Shown here one piece after another: positions 24,932-34,193 of a stretch of 64,000 bases of DNA. Below the pieces are notes generated by a model. It saw nothing but the letters and a program-made list of their open reading frames with translations. It was not told the DNA's origin and ran no database searches. Positions within the stretch are counted from its first letter, which is position 1; each line of letters starts with the position of its first letter. The stretch is from Halobacteriovorax sp. GTDB taxonomy: Bacteria > Bdellovibrionota > Bacteriovoracia > Bacteriovoracales > Bacteriovoracaceae. The stretch lies in NCBI GenBank assembly GCA_002720865.1, contig PBIO01000014.1, positions 310,001 through 374,000 of the forward strand, given 5' to 3'. The position numbers and the translations under genes are program-made.

Positions 24932-25852
24932 ATGCTTTACCAAAGAACACTAGCAAAGAAAGTTACAGTTACCGGGTTGGGTCTCCACTCAGGTAAAAAA
25001 GTAACGCTAACGTTAAGTCCTGCTGAGGCGGACTTTGGTATTCAATTTACTAGAACTGATCTTCCTGAAGAGCCGGCAATAAAAGCGTCGGCCATTACCG
25101 TTGGTGCCACAGAAAATAATACAACAATTGGTTCAGGGAAAAATATCATTCATACCGTTGAGCATCTTCTTTCAGTTTTTTATGGACTGGGGATAAATAA
25201 TGTTCTTTGTGAAATTGATGGTCCAGAGGTTCCAATTATGGACGGTTCTGGAGCCTCATTTGTTTTTCTTTTAAAGGAAACAGGAATCACAACTCTAAAT
25301 ACCTCAAAGAAGTTTTTAGTAATTTTAGAGCCGGTTAGAGTTGAATTAGAAGATAAATGGGCAACAATTGAGCCTAATTCAAAACTTGTTATTGATAGCA
25401 CAATTGTTTTTCCGCACTCTTTAATTAAGAAGCAAAACAAAATCTTCGAGTTTTCTTGTGAGAACTTCATCAATGAGATCTCAAGAGCAAGAACTTTTGG
25501 AATGCTTAGAGATGTAGATATGCTCAAAAGAAGAGGGTTAATTAAGGGCGGAAGCCTTGATAATGCTGTCGTTCTTGATGAATTTAAAGTGGTTAACCCT
25601 GAAGGACTTAGATTTGGTGATGAGTTTGTTCGCCATAAAATCTTAGATACCATTGGAGATATCAGCCTTCTTGGTTATGAAATCGCTGGAAAGATTACAA
25701 CTTATAAATCAGGTCACAATCTTCACAATATGCTTTGTCGCAAACTTCTTGAAACACCTAGTGCTTTTGAGATTGTTTCAGCTTCGGCCCTACAAAAAGA
25801 AACTATTGAAGCCTTTGAGCTCCCGCAGGCGCTCGCGCCGGCATTTCACTAA
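24932..25852 (+). CDS. lpxC: UDP-3-O-acyl-N-acetylglucosamine deacetylase LpxC
   Basis: A 306-residue zinc enzyme carrying out the committed step of lipid A synthesis. Zinc ligands are visible: His78 (HTVEHLLS), His235 and Asp239 (RHKILDTIGD). His262 is the catalytic base (SGHNLHN), and Glu77 sits next to His78. The GLGLHSGKKV start and IDGPEVPIMDGSG are also typical. Its presence shows a lipid A-containing outer membrane. The encoded C-terminus (EAFELPQALAPAFH) is a short extension. proS follows after about 75 bp. Confidence 0.97.
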   Translation: MLYQRTLAKKVTVTGLGLHSGKKVTLTLSPAEADFGIQFTRTDLPEEPAIKASAITVGATENNTTIGSGKNIIHTVEHLLSVFYGLGINNVLCEIDGPEVPIMDGSGASFVFLLKETGITTLNTSKKFLVILEPVRVELEDKWATIEPNSKLVIDSTIVFPHSLIKKQNKIFEFSCENFINEISRARTFGMLRDVDMLKRRGLIKGGSLDNAVVLDEFKVVNPEGLRFGDEFVRHKILDTIGDISLLGYEIAGKITTYKSGHNLHNMLCRKLLETPSAFEIVSASALQKETIEAFELPQALAPAFH

Positions 25853-25926
25853 GGCTAAGACTACACAGTCACTGGCCAACCTCCTAAATTCATTATATTA
25901 AATTTAAAAAACACAGGAAGAAACCT

Positions 25927-27657
25927 ATGAGGCTTTCAAAGGCATTTTGGCAGACATTTAAAGAAACTCCAGCAGACGCTGTAATACCTAGTCATCAATT
26001 AATGATGAGAGCTGGGCTAATTCATAAATCTGGAGCAGGGCTTTATAACTATCTTCCATTCGGTTTAAAAACGATTAAGAAAGTAGAAAATATTGTTCGC
26101 GAAGAACTGGATAAAGCTGGTTGTCACGAGCTCTTAATGACAGTTGTTACTCCAGGTGAACTTTGGCAAGAGTCAGGTCGTTGGGACAAGATGACTGAGA
26201 TGCTTAAATTCAAAGATAAAGGCGGTCGAGATGTTTGTATTTCACCGACCAATGAAGAGGCGATAGCCGATATTTTTAGAAAGACGATCAAGAGTTATAA
26301 ACAGCTTCCTGTGAATTTATACCAAATCAATACTAAATTTCGTGATGAAATTAGGCCGCGATTTGGTTTAATGCGTGGGCGTGAGTTTGTGATGAAAGAT
26401 GCTTATACCTTTCATATGGATAAGGCCTGCCTTGATGAAGGTTATGAAAATTTAAAGAAAGCTTATTCAAGGATATTTGAAAGACTTGGACTTAACTTTT
26501 TTATTGTTGAAGCAGATGCTGGAGCTATGGCAGACAGTTCAGCTAAAACACATGAATTTCAAGTCATTGCTGACAATGGTGAAGACTTACTGATTTATAA
26601 TCAAGAAGCTAACTATGCTTCAAATCAAGAAAAAGCGAAAACCAAAAGAGCTAATATTGATTTTGATACAAGTAAGCCAGCTCAAGAAGAGGTGGCAACA
26701 CCTAAGATGTCTACAATTGAAGATGTTTGTAACTTCTTAAAAGTACCACAGTACACCAGTATTAAGTCGTTAGTGTATTTTGCAAATTACCACGAAGAAG
26801 ACAAAGACGGAGAGTTTGTTCTCTTACAGCTTCTTGGTGATGATGAGCTTAACGAATTAAAACTAACAAATTATTTAGGGGCATCTGAGGTTAGACCTGC
26901 TGCTGATGATGAAATGAAAGACCTTGGATTAGTTAAGGGATTTATCGGTGCATTCAATTTAAAAGAAGACCTTAAGGTTTTAGTTGATTCGGCTATAAAT
27001 ATGGACGGAGCGTTTACCGTTGGAGCTCAAAAAGAAGATTTTCATATTAAAAACTTTGTCCCATCAAGAGATATTAAAGAATGTGAACAGGTTGACTTAA
27101 GACTCGCCAAGAAAGGTGACCTTACAGAAGACGGTAAACATATTGTTGATGAGATTAGGGGAATTGAAGTAGGTCATATTTTTCAATTGGGAGATATGTA
27201 TACCAAGGCCATGGGAATTACTGTTTTAGATCAAAATGGAAAAACAATTCCTCCACTAATGGGTTGTTATGGAATTGGTATAACTAGAACTGTCGCTGCT
27301 GTTATTGAACAGCTTCACGATGATAAAGGTATTATTTGGCCAAAGAATATCGCACCTGCTGATATATACTTTGCTTCAATTGCTAAAAGTGACGAGCTTA
27401 AGGCTATTGCGGAAGATGTTTATAAAGAACTTCAAGATTCAGGTTTCGATGTAGTCTTTGACGACAGAAAAGCGGGGCCAGGATTTAAATTTAAAGATTC
27501 GGATCTTTTGGGATTACCAATAAGAGTCGTTCTCGGTGAGAAGACTTATGGTGAGAATCAAGAGCTAGAGTTAGTCGTAAGAAAAACAGGGGAATCTTTA
27601 AAAGTTAAAAAAGATCAACTTGTTTCTAAAGTTAAAGAACTAATGGAAACCCTATAA
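25927..27657 (+). CDS. proS: Prolyl-tRNA synthetase
   Basis: A 576-residue class II synthetase of the bacterial type, which charges tRNA-Pro. Motif 1 region HQLMMRAGLIHKSGAGLYNY, motif 2 FRDEIRPRFGLMRGREFVMKD and motif 3 GCYGIGITRTVAAVIEQ are intact. The editing insertion (INS domain, about 225-400) that removes Ala-tRNA-Pro is present. The anticodon-binding domain occupies the last ~105 residues. It overlaps rlmB by 1 bp (TAATG). Confidence 0.98.
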   Translation: MRLSKAFWQTFKETPADAVIPSHQLMMRAGLIHKSGAGLYNYLPFGLKTIKKVENIVREELDKAGCHELLMTVVTPGELWQESGRWDKMTEMLKFKDKGGRDVCISPTNEEAIADIFRKTIKSYKQLPVNLYQINTKFRDEIRPRFGLMRGREFVMKDAYTFHMDKACLDEGYENLKKAYSRIFERLGLNFFIVEADAGAMADSSAKTHEFQVIADNGEDLLIYNQEANYASNQEKAKTKRANIDFDTSKPAQEEVATPKMSTIEDVCNFLKVPQYTSIKSLVYFANYHEEDKDGEFVLLQLLGDDELNELKLTNYLGASEVRPAADDEMKDLGLVKGFIGAFNLKEDLKVLVDSAINMDGAFTVGAQKEDFHIKNFVPSRDIKECEQVDLRLAKKGDLTEDGKHIVDEIRGIEVGHIFQLGDMYTKAMGITVLDQNGKTIPPLMGCYGIGITRTVAAVIEQLHDDKGIIWPKNIAPADIYFASIAKSDELKAIAEDVYKELQDSGFDVVFDDRKAGPGFKFKDSDLLGLPIRVVLGEKTYGENQELELVVRKTGESLKVKKDQLVSKVKELMETL

Positions 27658-28412
27658 TGGCTCAAGAGATAATAGTTGGAATTCACTCAATCGTTGAGGC
27701 CTTAAATAATCCTGAAAGATCTGGACATAAGTTATTCACAACCAAAGAAAATAAAAGTGAATTAACTAAAAAAATAAATCTTAATAATATTTCAGGATTA
27801 GAAATTTTTGAGCATAAGTCCCACGATATTCAGGAAGAGGCTAAAAAACTTTATAAAGAGTTAGATTTTTACTTTAGTAGGGTTCCGTCAAATACCTTTC
27901 TTGTTACTGAGAGACTAGAGTTAAAGAACCTAACTTTTCTATATAACTTAATAGACTCGAATGAAGATTTTAAAATGCTTATCCTTGATCAGGTAACTGA
28001 CGTGCATAATTTAGGGGCTATCATGAGAACGGCGAGCTTTTATGGTGTTAATGCCGTTTTGATTTCAAGAAAGGGAGATCTTTTAAGAACTCCAACTTTC
28101 CATAGGATTTCATCAGGTGCCTTTGAGCATGTGCCATTAATTAACTGCGGTAGCCTTCCAAAAACTATAGCAAAGCTAAAAGAAAAAGATTTAATGATGC
28201 TGGGCTTTTCTGAGCATTCTGAAGATTCTTCATTTGAAGCCGCAAAAAAAATGGCCCTTGTCCTTGGAGCAGAGGATGTGGGTTTATCCAACGCAATTAC
28301 CAGAATATTGGATAAAACCATCAGTCTACAGCCTCGTGGAAACATCAAGAGCTTGAACGTTTCAGTCGCAGCGGCCGTGGCCATGGAAAAAATGATTTCA
28401 ACTAACGCTTAG
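27657..28412 (+). CDS. rlmB: 23S rRNA 2'-O-methyltransferase RlmB (TrmH/SpoU family)
   Basis: A 251-residue SPOUT-fold methyltransferase. Family motifs are LDQVTDVHNLGAIMRTASF (motif 1, with Asn and Arg), LVLGAEDVGLS (motif 2) and ISLQPRGNIKSLNVSVAAAV (motif 3). An N-terminal RNA-binding L30e-like domain covers about 1-80. RlmB methylates G2251 in the peptidyl-transferase loop of 23S rRNA; a tRNA TrmH role is less likely given the N-terminal domain. It is coupled to proS. The tRNA-tuf operon promoter starts within 20 bp of its stop. Confidence 0.88.
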   Translation: MAQEIIVGIHSIVEALNNPERSGHKLFTTKENKSELTKKINLNNISGLEIFEHKSHDIQEEAKKLYKELDFYFSRVPSNTFLVTERLELKNLTFLYNLIDSNEDFKMLILDQVTDVHNLGAIMRTASFYGVNAVLISRKGDLLRTPTFHRISSGAFEHVPLINCGSLPKTIAKLKEKDLMMLGFSEHSEDSSFEAAKKMALVLGAEDVGLSNAITRILDKTISLQPRGNIKSLNVSVAAAVAMEKMISTNA

Positions 28413-28428
28413 CGCGGTTATAAATTTC

Positions 28429-28457
28429 TTGATTTTAATATTCCAAATGATTATAAA
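28429..28457 (+). promoter_or_regulatory. Promoter of the tRNA-tuf operon
   Basis: TTGATT (28429-28434), a 17-bp spacer and TATAAA (28452-28457). Spacing is optimal and the boxes are good. Transcription would begin about 17 bases before the first tRNA. Confidence 0.6.
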
Positions 28458-28480
28458 CATCCACTGACAAACGAATTTGG

Positions 28481-28556
28481 GCTGGCTTAGCTCAGTTGGT
28501 AGAGCAACGGTTTTGTAAACCGTAGGTCGTAGGTTCAACTCCTATAGCCAGCTCCA
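28481..28556 (+). tRNA. tRNA-Thr (anticodon TGT)
   Basis: 76 nt with encoded CCA. Acceptor GCTGGCT pairs with AGCCAGC, and the T-loop contains GGTTCAACTCC. The anticodon loop TTTGTAA gives TGT, reading ACA and related Thr codons. It is the first of four tRNAs upstream of tuf. Confidence 0.96.
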
Positions 28557-28576
28557 TTTTTTTTTGTTATATTAGT

Positions 28577-28661
28577 GGCGAGGTTGCCGAGTGGCCAAAG
28601 GCAACAGACTGTAAATCTGTCGGGTTTCCCTTCGATGGTTCGAATCCATCTCTCGCCACCA
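28577..28661 (+). tRNA. tRNA-Tyr (anticodon GTA)
   Basis: 85 nt with encoded CCA and a long variable arm, as expected for bacterial tRNA-Tyr. Acceptor GGCGAGG pairs with TCTCGCC (one G-T). Anticodon loop CTGTAAA gives GTA. Confidence 0.96.
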
Positions 28662-28674
28662 TAAATCTCAATAA

Positions 28675-28750
28675 GCGGGCGTAACTCAGTTGGTAGAGTG
28701 TCAGCCTTCCAAGCTGAATGTCGCAAGTTCGATCCTTGTCGCCCGCTCCA
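28675..28750 (+). tRNA. tRNA-Gly (anticodon TCC)
   Basis: 76 nt with encoded CCA. Acceptor GCGGGCG pairs with CGCCCGC. Anticodon loop CTTCCAA gives TCC, reading GGA/GGG. Confidence 0.96.
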
Positions 28751-28765
28751 TTTTTTCCTTTACAT

Positions 28766-28840
<75 letters not shown>

Positions 28841-28919
28841 GTAACCTGAATTTTTCCTAAATATCTTTGAATTAAGACTCTATTGAATTAATAACGTACT
28901 ATTTTTTTCGGATTATTTG

Positions 28920-28952
28920 GCCTAAAACCCCCAATTCATGGCGTTTTTAGGC
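28920..28952 (+). promoter_or_regulatory. Inverted repeat in the tuf leader
   Basis: GCCTAAAA (28920-28927) and TTTTTAGGC (28944-28952) can pair around a 16-base loop. There is no T-run after it, so it is not a standard terminator. It lies between the last tRNA and tuf, where it might protect a processed 3' end or modulate tuf expression. Confidence 0.35.
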
Positions 28953-28981
28953 TTGTCATCGGCGAGACCTTAATACATACT
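28953..28981 (+). promoter_or_regulatory. Possible second promoter before tuf
   Basis: TTGTCA (28953-28958), a 17-bp spacer and CATACT (28976-28981). The -35 is good and the -10 is moderate. It would allow tuf to be made independently of the tRNAs. Confidence 0.35.
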
Positions 28982-29049
28982 GTGCGGACTTATACATAGG
29001 TATTGAAAAAAATAGGAATTAATAGCTTCACTTTATAGGAGTATAGAAA

Positions 29050-30240
29050 ATGGCTAAGGAAACCTTTAATCGGGATAAACCCCACGTAAACATTGGAACC
29101 ATCGGTCACGTTGACCACGGTAAAACTACATTAACTGCTGCGATCTCAATGACTCTAGCTGCTGCATCTGGATTAGATGCTAAAGATTATTCAGACATTG
29201 ATAATGCTCCTGAAGAGAAAGCTCGTGGTATTACTATTAACACTTCACATATTGAGTATGAGACGGCTACTCGTCACTACGCTCATGTTGATTGTCCAGG
29301 TCACGCTGACTACGTTAAGAACATGATTACTGGTGCTGCCCAAATGGACGGTGCTATTCTTGTTTGTTCAGCTGCTGACGGACCTATGCCACAAACTCGT
29401 GAGCATATCCTTCTAGCTCGTCAGGTTGGTGTTCCAGCTCTAGTTGTATTCCTTAATAAGGTTGACCAAGTAGATGACGAAGAACTACTTGAGCTAGTTG
29501 AAATGGAAGTTCGTGAACTTCTTTCTTCTTATGACTTCCCTGGTGATGATGTTCCAATCGTTGCTGGTTCAGCTCTTGCTGCTGTTGAAGACAGAGATGC
29601 AAATATTGGTAGAGAAAAAGTTCAAGAGCTTATGGACAGAGTTGATGAGTATATCCCAACTCCTGCCCGTGACGTTGATCTAGACTTCCTAATGCCAGTT
29701 GAAGATGTTTTCTCAATTTCAGGTCGTGGTACTGTTTGTACTGGTCGTATTGAAAGAGGGATCATTAACGTTAACGACGAAGTTGAAATCGTTGGTATTC
29801 GTGAGCTACAAAAAACTACTATTACTGGTGTTGAGATGTTCAGAAAACTTCTTGATAAAGGTATGGCAGGTGATAACGTTGGTCTTCTTCTTCGTGGTAC
29901 GAAAAGAGAAGATATCGAGCGTGGTCAATGTCTAATCAAGCCAGGTACAGTTAATCCACACAAGAAATTTAAGTGTGAAGTTTATATCCTTTCTAAAGAT
30001 GAAGGTGGACGTCACACTCCAATCTTCAAAGGATACCGTCCACAGTTCTACTTCAGAACTACTGACGTTACTGGTGCAATCACTCTTGCTGACGGCGTAG
30101 AGATGATCATGCCAGGAGACAACACTTCTTTCGACGTAGAGTTAATTACTCCTATCGCGATGGAAAAAGGTCTTAAGTTCGCAATCCGTGAGGGTGGTAG
30201 AACTATCGGTGCTGGTACAGTATCTGAGATCGTTGAATAA
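29050..30240 (+). CDS. tuf: Elongation factor Tu
   Basis: A 396-residue GTPase that delivers aminoacyl-tRNA to the ribosome. G1 GHVDHGKT (19-26), the switch I region with ARGITIN, G3 DCPGHADY and G4 NKVD are intact. It uses strongly biased codons: 14 of 23 Arg codons are CGT, a sign of high expression. It follows four tRNA genes in the same order as E. coli tufB. No second tuf occurs after fusA in this window. AGGAG precedes the ATG, and a strong terminator follows. Confidence 0.99.
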   Translation: MAKETFNRDKPHVNIGTIGHVDHGKTTLTAAISMTLAAASGLDAKDYSDIDNAPEEKARGITINTSHIEYETATRHYAHVDCPGHADYVKNMITGAAQMDGAILVCSAADGPMPQTREHILLARQVGVPALVVFLNKVDQVDDEELLELVEMEVRELLSSYDFPGDDVPIVAGSALAAVEDRDANIGREKVQELMDRVDEYIPTPARDVDLDFLMPVEDVFSISGRGTVCTGRIERGIINVNDEVEIVGIRELQKTTITGVEMFRKLLDKGMAGDNVGLLLRGTKREDIERGQCLIKPGTVNPHKKFKCEVYILSKDEGGRHTPIFKGYRPQFYFRTTDVTGAITLADGVEMIMPGDNTSFDVELITPIAMEKGLKFAIREGGRTIGAGTVSEIVE

Positions 30241-30265
30241 TTAAGAAATTAATTTTCAAATAAAG

Positions 30266-30291
30266 AAGGGGAGCTTTTGCTCCCCTTTTTT
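30266..30291 (+). terminator. Terminator after tuf
   Basis: Stem AAGGGGAGC (30266-30274) / GCTCCCCTT (30279-30287), a 4-base loop and then a T-run. It separates tuf from tRNA-Trp. Confidence 0.93.
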
Positions 30292-30347
30292 GTGTCTAAA
30301 GAAGATGGTCAAATTGACGATTCTTTGCTAAAAATTCAGAACCTTGT

Positions 30348-30424
30348 GGGAGTATGGCACTAATTGGTAGCGCGGCTGATTCCAAATCAGTAGGTTGGGG
30401 GTTCGAATCCCTCTGCTCCCGCCA
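30348..30424 (+). tRNA. tRNA-Trp (anticodon CCA)
   Basis: 77 nt with encoded CCA. Acceptor GGGAGTA pairs with TGCTCCC (one T-G). Anticodon loop TTCCAAA gives CCA for UGG. Its place before secE-nusG is a common bacterial arrangement. Confidence 0.96.
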
Positions 30425-30520
30425 CTTTTCAAATACATTATTTTATCTTTAATGCGGCGGGGCATCGTAGCGTTATAGCCGGGCGTTAAATTTATTTGGC
30501 CATGTGTCACTGCAAGGCCC

Positions 30521-30551
30521 TTGCCAAAGTGCTCAAATTGTTGGATATAGT
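30521..30551 (+). promoter_or_regulatory. Possible promoter of secE-nusG
   Basis: TTGCCA (30521-30526) and TATAGT (30546-30551) are separated by 19 bp, which is longer than ideal. It is the best sigma-70-like pair in the 200 bp between tRNA-Trp and secE; I see nothing else coding there. Confidence 0.25.
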
Positions 30552-30622
30552 CTAGACTTGCGTGAGTAAGATGTTGAAAGTCCGCCCCTAGAGGGTAGGC
30601 GTCGAAATATATAAGGAAAGAT

Positions 30623-31009
30623 ATGTCGATTGTAAAAAGTGAAGATAGTCGAAAGTGGATTAACTCTTTCGTAGCGATTGTTGCAATTCTTGCTGGTTTT
30701 GTTTCAATTCGTTTCCTAGAGCAAATGAGTGAGTGGTTCGACTTAGAAGCAAAAGTTAATCACTTTCTAATGGTAAGCCAAGGAATTGGTATTGTTGTTG
30801 GTCTTGGAACTTTTATTGGAATTATAAAAAACAAGAACGCTTCTACGCATATGCAAGAAGTGTTTGATGAACTTGTTAAGGTTGTATGGCCTGATAGAGA
30901 TTCAGTTATAAAAGTAACAATTGGAATTATTATTGGTGTTGCTTTTATCAGTGGCATTTTAGTTGGAATCGATTTTTCTTTTAGAAAATTACTAAGCCTT
31001 ATTTATTAA
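30623..31009 (+). CDS. secE: Preprotein translocase subunit SecE
   Basis: A 128-residue three-helix SecE, the type found in E. coli rather than the one-helix form. Membrane segments are at about 14-32, 46-64 and 98-118. The conserved cytoplasmic stretch before the last helix ([20 protein letters not shown]) clamps SecY. AAGGAAAG precedes the start. It is followed by nusG after 10 bp, the usual pair. Confidence 0.95.
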   Translation: MSIVKSEDSRKWINSFVAIVAILAGFVSIRFLEQMSEWFDLEAKVNHFLMVSQGIGIVVGLGTFIGIIKNKNASTHMQEVFDELVKVVWPDRDSVIKVTIGIIIGVAFISGILVGIDFSFRKLLSLIY

Positions 31010-31019
31010 GAGGACCGCA

Positions 31020-31748
31020 ATGAGCGACGAAAATAACAACGAAGAAAATGTAGTAGAAGAAACCGCCCTTGCGTCTGAAGAGACGACTCAAGAGTCAACG
31101 GAAGAAACAGTAGAAGCTGCTTCAACAGAAGAGGCGACCACTGAAGAACCTGCTGCAGATGAAGAGCCTGCAAGAGTTGTAAATGAACTTAGCCAAGGTC
31201 TTGCAACTCCAGGCGACGGTTTTCAGTGGTTCATTGCAAAGACAATGACTGGTCAGGAAAACAAAGCTGCAAAGTTAATCAAGCAAAGAATTGTTCAAAA
31301 CAATATGACGGAATTCTTTTCAGAGATCCAAGTTCCTGAAGAAGAAGTTATTACGAATGCGAACGGTAAAAAAAGAAGAATTAAGAAAAAGTTTTTCCCA
31401 GGTTATGTTTTCTTAAACATGGCTATGTCGGACAAAACTTGGCACCTGGTTAAGGACACAGACAAGATCACTGGTTTTGTTGGTGGAACTCCAGATAAGC
31501 CAGCCCCACTAAGTGAAGAAGAAGCTGCTTTCATGATTAATCAGACTTCTGACAGCGTTAAGAAACCTCGTACAAGTGTTAACTTCTCTGAAGGTGAGAC
31601 TGTTAAAGTTACTGAAGGTCCATTCGCAACATTTGTGGGAACTATTGAAGAAGTAAATGAGAAGGGAAAGATAAAGGTAAACGTTTCAATTTTCGGAAGA
31701 CCAACACCGGTGGAACTCGATTTTACACAAGTCGAAAAAGTATCTTAG
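31020..31748 (+). CDS. nusG: Transcription termination/antitermination factor NusG
   Basis: A 242-residue NusG, compared with 181 in E. coli. The first ~60 residues are a Glu/Thr/Ala-rich acidic extension. The NGN domain follows ([20 protein letters not shown], then [13 protein letters not shown]), and the C-terminal KOW domain ([20 protein letters not shown]) ends the protein. NusG couples RNA polymerase to ribosomes and Rho. The extension is acidic, so it may compete for RNA-like surfaces; this is an inference. It lies 50 bp before rplK. Confidence 0.95.
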   Translation: MSDENNNEENVVEETALASEETTQESTEETVEAASTEEATTEEPAADEEPARVVNELSQGLATPGDGFQWFIAKTMTGQENKAAKLIKQRIVQNNMTEFFSEIQVPEEEVITNANGKKRRIKKKFFPGYVFLNMAMSDKTWHLVKDTDKITGFVGGTPDKPAPLSEEEAAFMINQTSDSVKKPRTSVNFSEGETVKVTEGPFATFVGTIEEVNEKGKIKVNVSIFGRPTPVELDFTQVEKVS

Positions 31749-31799
31749 ACCTTATTAATAATTTTGTTGGGAGATTCGTAGGAATCGCAGGAGTAAAAC

Positions 31800-32228
31800 A
31801 TGGCTAAAAAAGTTACAGGCTTTATTAAGCTACAAATTGCCGGTGGGAAGGCCAACCCATCACCACCAATTGGACCAGCTCTTGGTCAAAAAGGTGTAAA
31901 CATTATGGAGTTTTGCAAGGCCTTTAATGCAAAAACTCAAAAAGATGCTGGTACGGTTCTTCCTACTATCATCACTGTTTATTCGGACAGATCTTTTACT
32001 TTCGTATGTAAAACACCTCCGGCCTCTTATCTACTAAAGCAAAAGCTTAAGTTGAAAAGTGGATCACAGAAACCTGGAACTGAAGTTGCTGGAACTGTGC
32101 CTGAAAACGTTGTTAAGGAAATTGTTGAGGCTAAGAAACCTGACCTCACAGCAGCAGACGAAGCAGCGGGTATGCGCACAATCGAAGGGTCCATTCGTTC
32201 AATGGGTCTAAAGCTAGACTACAAGTAA
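31800..32228 (+). CDS. rplK: 50S ribosomal protein L11
   Basis: 142 residues, the normal length. The N-terminal [20 protein letters not shown] motif and the C-terminal RNA-binding SIRSMGL end are intact. L11 forms the GTPase-associated centre with the 23S rRNA 1070 region and is needed for RelA activation. It is the first gene of rplKAJL, with rplA 19 bp downstream. Confidence 0.98.
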   Translation: MAKKVTGFIKLQIAGGKANPSPPIGPALGQKGVNIMEFCKAFNAKTQKDAGTVLPTIITVYSDRSFTFVCKTPPASYLLKQKLKLKSGSQKPGTEVAGTVPENVVKEIVEAKKPDLTAADEAAGMRTIEGSIRSMGLKLDYK

Positions 32229-32247
32229 GGGCTAGGAGGAAAAAATT

Positions 32248-32952
32248 ATGAAAGCAAAATCTAAAAAATATTTAGAAGCGGCTAAGAAAATCGAAACCGC
32301 AAAAACATACTCAGTTGATGAGGGGATCGCTCTGGCAAAAGAAGTAGCATTTGCTAACTTTGATGAGACAGTTGATCTTGCTTTTCGTCTTGGGGTTGAC
32401 CCACGTCATGCTGACCAAATGATTAGAGGAGCAATTGCTCTTCCAGCTGGTACAGGTAAATCAGTAAGAGTTTGTGTAATCACTTCTGGTGATAAAATCA
32501 AAGCTGCTGAAGATGCTGGTGCTGACTTTGTTGGATCTGACGATCTCGTTGCAAAGATCGCTGGTGGTTGGCTTGAGTTCGATAGAGTTATCGCATCACC
32601 TGATATGATGGGTAAGCTTGGTCGTATCGGTAGAGTATTAGGACCAAGAGGTCTTATGCCTAACCCAAAACTTGGAACTGTAACTCCAGATGTTGCTAAA
32701 GCAGTAACAGAGCAAAAGGCCGGTAAGGTTGAGTACAGAACTGAGAAGACAGGTATTATTCACGTTCCAGTTGGTAAAAAGTCATTTGATAATGACAAGC
32801 TAAAGCAAAATATTGAAGCAATTATTACTGCTGTTGTTAAGGCAAAACCAGCTAGTGCAAAAGGGACTTACATGAAGTCACTTGTTTTAAGCACGACAAT
32901 GGGACCTGGTATTAAGTTAGACACGCTAGAAGCTACGGCTCTAGTTAAATAA
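32248..32952 (+). CDS. rplA: 50S ribosomal protein L1
   Basis: 234 residues, the same length as E. coli L1. [38 protein letters not shown] and the C-terminal [20 protein letters not shown] are the family hallmarks. It shapes the L1 stalk that moves E-site tRNA. In many bacteria L1 represses its own rplKA mRNA. TAGGAGG precedes the start. Confidence 0.98.
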   Translation: MKAKSKKYLEAAKKIETAKTYSVDEGIALAKEVAFANFDETVDLAFRLGVDPRHADQMIRGAIALPAGTGKSVRVCVITSGDKIKAAEDAGADFVGSDDLVAKIAGGWLEFDRVIASPDMMGKLGRIGRVLGPRGLMPNPKLGTVTPDVAKAVTEQKAGKVEYRTEKTGIIHVPVGKKSFDNDKLKQNIEAIITAVVKAKPASAKGTYMKSLVLSTTMGPGIKLDTLEATALVK

Positions 32953-33039
32953 TAGGATTGAAGAAGGTCGGTTAACCAGCAAGGAAGTTGGTTTGTAAAT
33001 CCTGCCCGAAATCGTCCTCCGTAAATCTTGGAGGTTTAA
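32953..33039 (+). promoter_or_regulatory. Leader between rplA and rplJ, candidate L10 binding site
   Basis: An 87-nt untranslated stretch before rplJ that carries several short complementary segments (e.g. GGTCGGTTAACC and CCTCCGTAAATCTTGGAGG). In bacteria generally, the L10(L12)4 complex binds a structured leader just before rplJ to control rplJL. I cannot assign the consensus L10 kink-turn by eye. Confidence 0.35.
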
Positions 33040-33645
33040 ATGATGAAGAGAGCTGAGAAGGAAGCAATCATCGCCAATATCAAAACAGATATTGAAGCGG
33101 CGAAAGCTATCTTTCTGACGAATCTCATTGGTGTTGGAGCCAATGATGCTGTCGCTATCAGAAAAGGTATCCGTGATGTTCAAGGGAAAATGATCGTTAC
33201 GAGAAATACTCTTTTCAGAAAAGCTGCCGAAGGCACGACAGTTGAGAAAATGCTCGCCGACCTAAAGGGACCCCACGCACTTGCTTTTGCATTTGAAGAC
33301 GCTGCTGCTGTAGCGAAATGCTTAAAGGAGGCTGGCGAGGACCATGAGGTTGTCGATTTTAAAGGTGGATTCCTTAATGGAGAGGAACTCACTAAGGCGC
33401 AAGTTATCGAGCTTGCAAGTCTTCCGTCACGCGACGAAATGCTTGGAACTTTACTTGCTACATTTAATGCACCGATTTCTGCCCTTGCCAGAGTTCTATT
33501 TGCTATTCAAGAGCAAAAGGAATCTGGAGCCGAGCCTGCACCAGTGGAAGCTGCTGCTGAGGAAGCGCCAGCAGCAGAAGCAGCACCTGCAGAAGCAGAG
33601 GCCGCTCCAGCAGCTGAGGAAGAGAAGAAAGAAGGCGAAGAATAA
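33040..33645 (+). CDS. rplJ: 50S ribosomal protein L10
   Basis: 201 residues; E. coli L10 has 165. The core begins MKRAEKEAIIANIKTDIEAA and contains GANDAVAIRKGIRD and VTRNTLFRKA. The C-terminal helix that binds L7/L12 dimers lies near 150-165. It is followed by a ~35-residue Ala/Glu/Pro-rich acidic tail. GGAGG lies 5 bp before the first of two adjacent ATG codons. Confidence 0.96.
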   Translation: MMKRAEKEAIIANIKTDIEAAKAIFLTNLIGVGANDAVAIRKGIRDVQGKMIVTRNTLFRKAAEGTTVEKMLADLKGPHALAFAFEDAAAVAKCLKEAGEDHEVVDFKGGFLNGEELTKAQVIELASLPSRDEMLGTLLATFNAPISALARVLFAIQEQKESGAEPAPVEAAAEEAPAAEAAPAEAEAAPAAEEEKKEGEE

Positions 33646-33678
33646 TAATTTAATTTTTAAAAATTTAAGGAGTTTATA

Positions 33679-34044
33679 ATGGCTATTACAAATGAACAAT
33701 TAATCGATCACATCTCAGCTATGTCAGTACTTGACGTTGCTAACCTAGTTAAAGAACTAGAAGAAAAATTTGGCGTTTCTGCAGCTCCAGTTGCTGTAGC
33801 TGGTGGCGGTGCCGCTGCTGCTGGTGAAGAGCAAACTGAATTTACAGTTGTTCTTGCTGAAGCAGGTGCTAAGAAAATCAACGTTATTAAAGAGGTTCGT
33901 GGAATCACTGGTCTTGGTCTTAAAGAAGCTAAGGAACTTGTTGAAGGTGCTCCAAAGCCAATTAAAGAAGGTGTTGAAAAAGCTGAAGCTGAAGAACTTA
34001 AGAAAAAACTTGAGGCAGCCGGAGCTAAGGTTGAACTTAAGTAA
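33679..34044 (+). CDS. rplL: 50S ribosomal protein L7/L12
   Basis: 121 residues, the normal size. The N-terminal dimerisation helices ([20 protein letters not shown]), the Ala/Gly hinge (about 36-52) and the C-terminal factor-binding domain ([20 protein letters not shown]) are all present. It recruits translational GTPases to the stalk. A large hairpin with a T-run follows the stop and probably attenuates read-through into rpoB. Confidence 0.98.
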   Translation: MAITNEQLIDHISAMSVLDVANLVKELEEKFGVSAAPVAVAGGGAAAAGEEQTEFTVVLAEAGAKKINVIKEVRGITGLGLKEAKELVEGAPKPIKEGVEKAEAEELKKKLEAAGAKVELK

Positions 34045-34073
34045 TCTTTTTATTGCTTAAAATTTAGTTTTAT

Positions 34074-34110
34074 AAAGGTGTGGAAGCGGAATCCGTTTTC
34101 ACGCCTTTTT
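34074..34110 (+). terminator. Intercistronic attenuator between rplL and rpoB
   Basis: A 16-bp stem with a few G-T pairs: AAAGGTGTGGAAGCGG (34074-34089) and CCGTTTTCACGCCTTT, with a 3-base loop and a T-run. A partial terminator at this spot is known in E. coli, where it lowers rpoBC relative to ribosomal protein output. Confidence 0.85.
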
Positions 34111-34193
34111 GTATTTAAAAAAATAATTAATTAAAACAATCAGATAAACTTAACCCTTAGTAGGGAAAAGTTGCTCTCGAAGGAGACTGCAAA

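Noticed and set aside
28535-28726. Minus-strand frame with a RWIRTIEG-like segment across the tRNA-Tyr and tRNA-Gly genes
   Set aside because: It is the antisense reading of tRNA genes, a common false protein.
30328-30510. Minus-strand frame with a GIRTPN-like segment
   Set aside because: It is the antisense reading of tRNA-Trp, a well-known artefact.
30511-30525. Palindrome around GCAAGGCCCTTGC before secE
   Set aside because: A 5-bp stem with a 3-base loop; too short to claim regulation.
33344-33679. Overlapping plus-strand frame rich in Leu/Lys/Gln across rplJ
   Set aside because: It is the out-of-frame shadow of rplJ with its repetitive Ala/Glu tail; composition is not protein-like.
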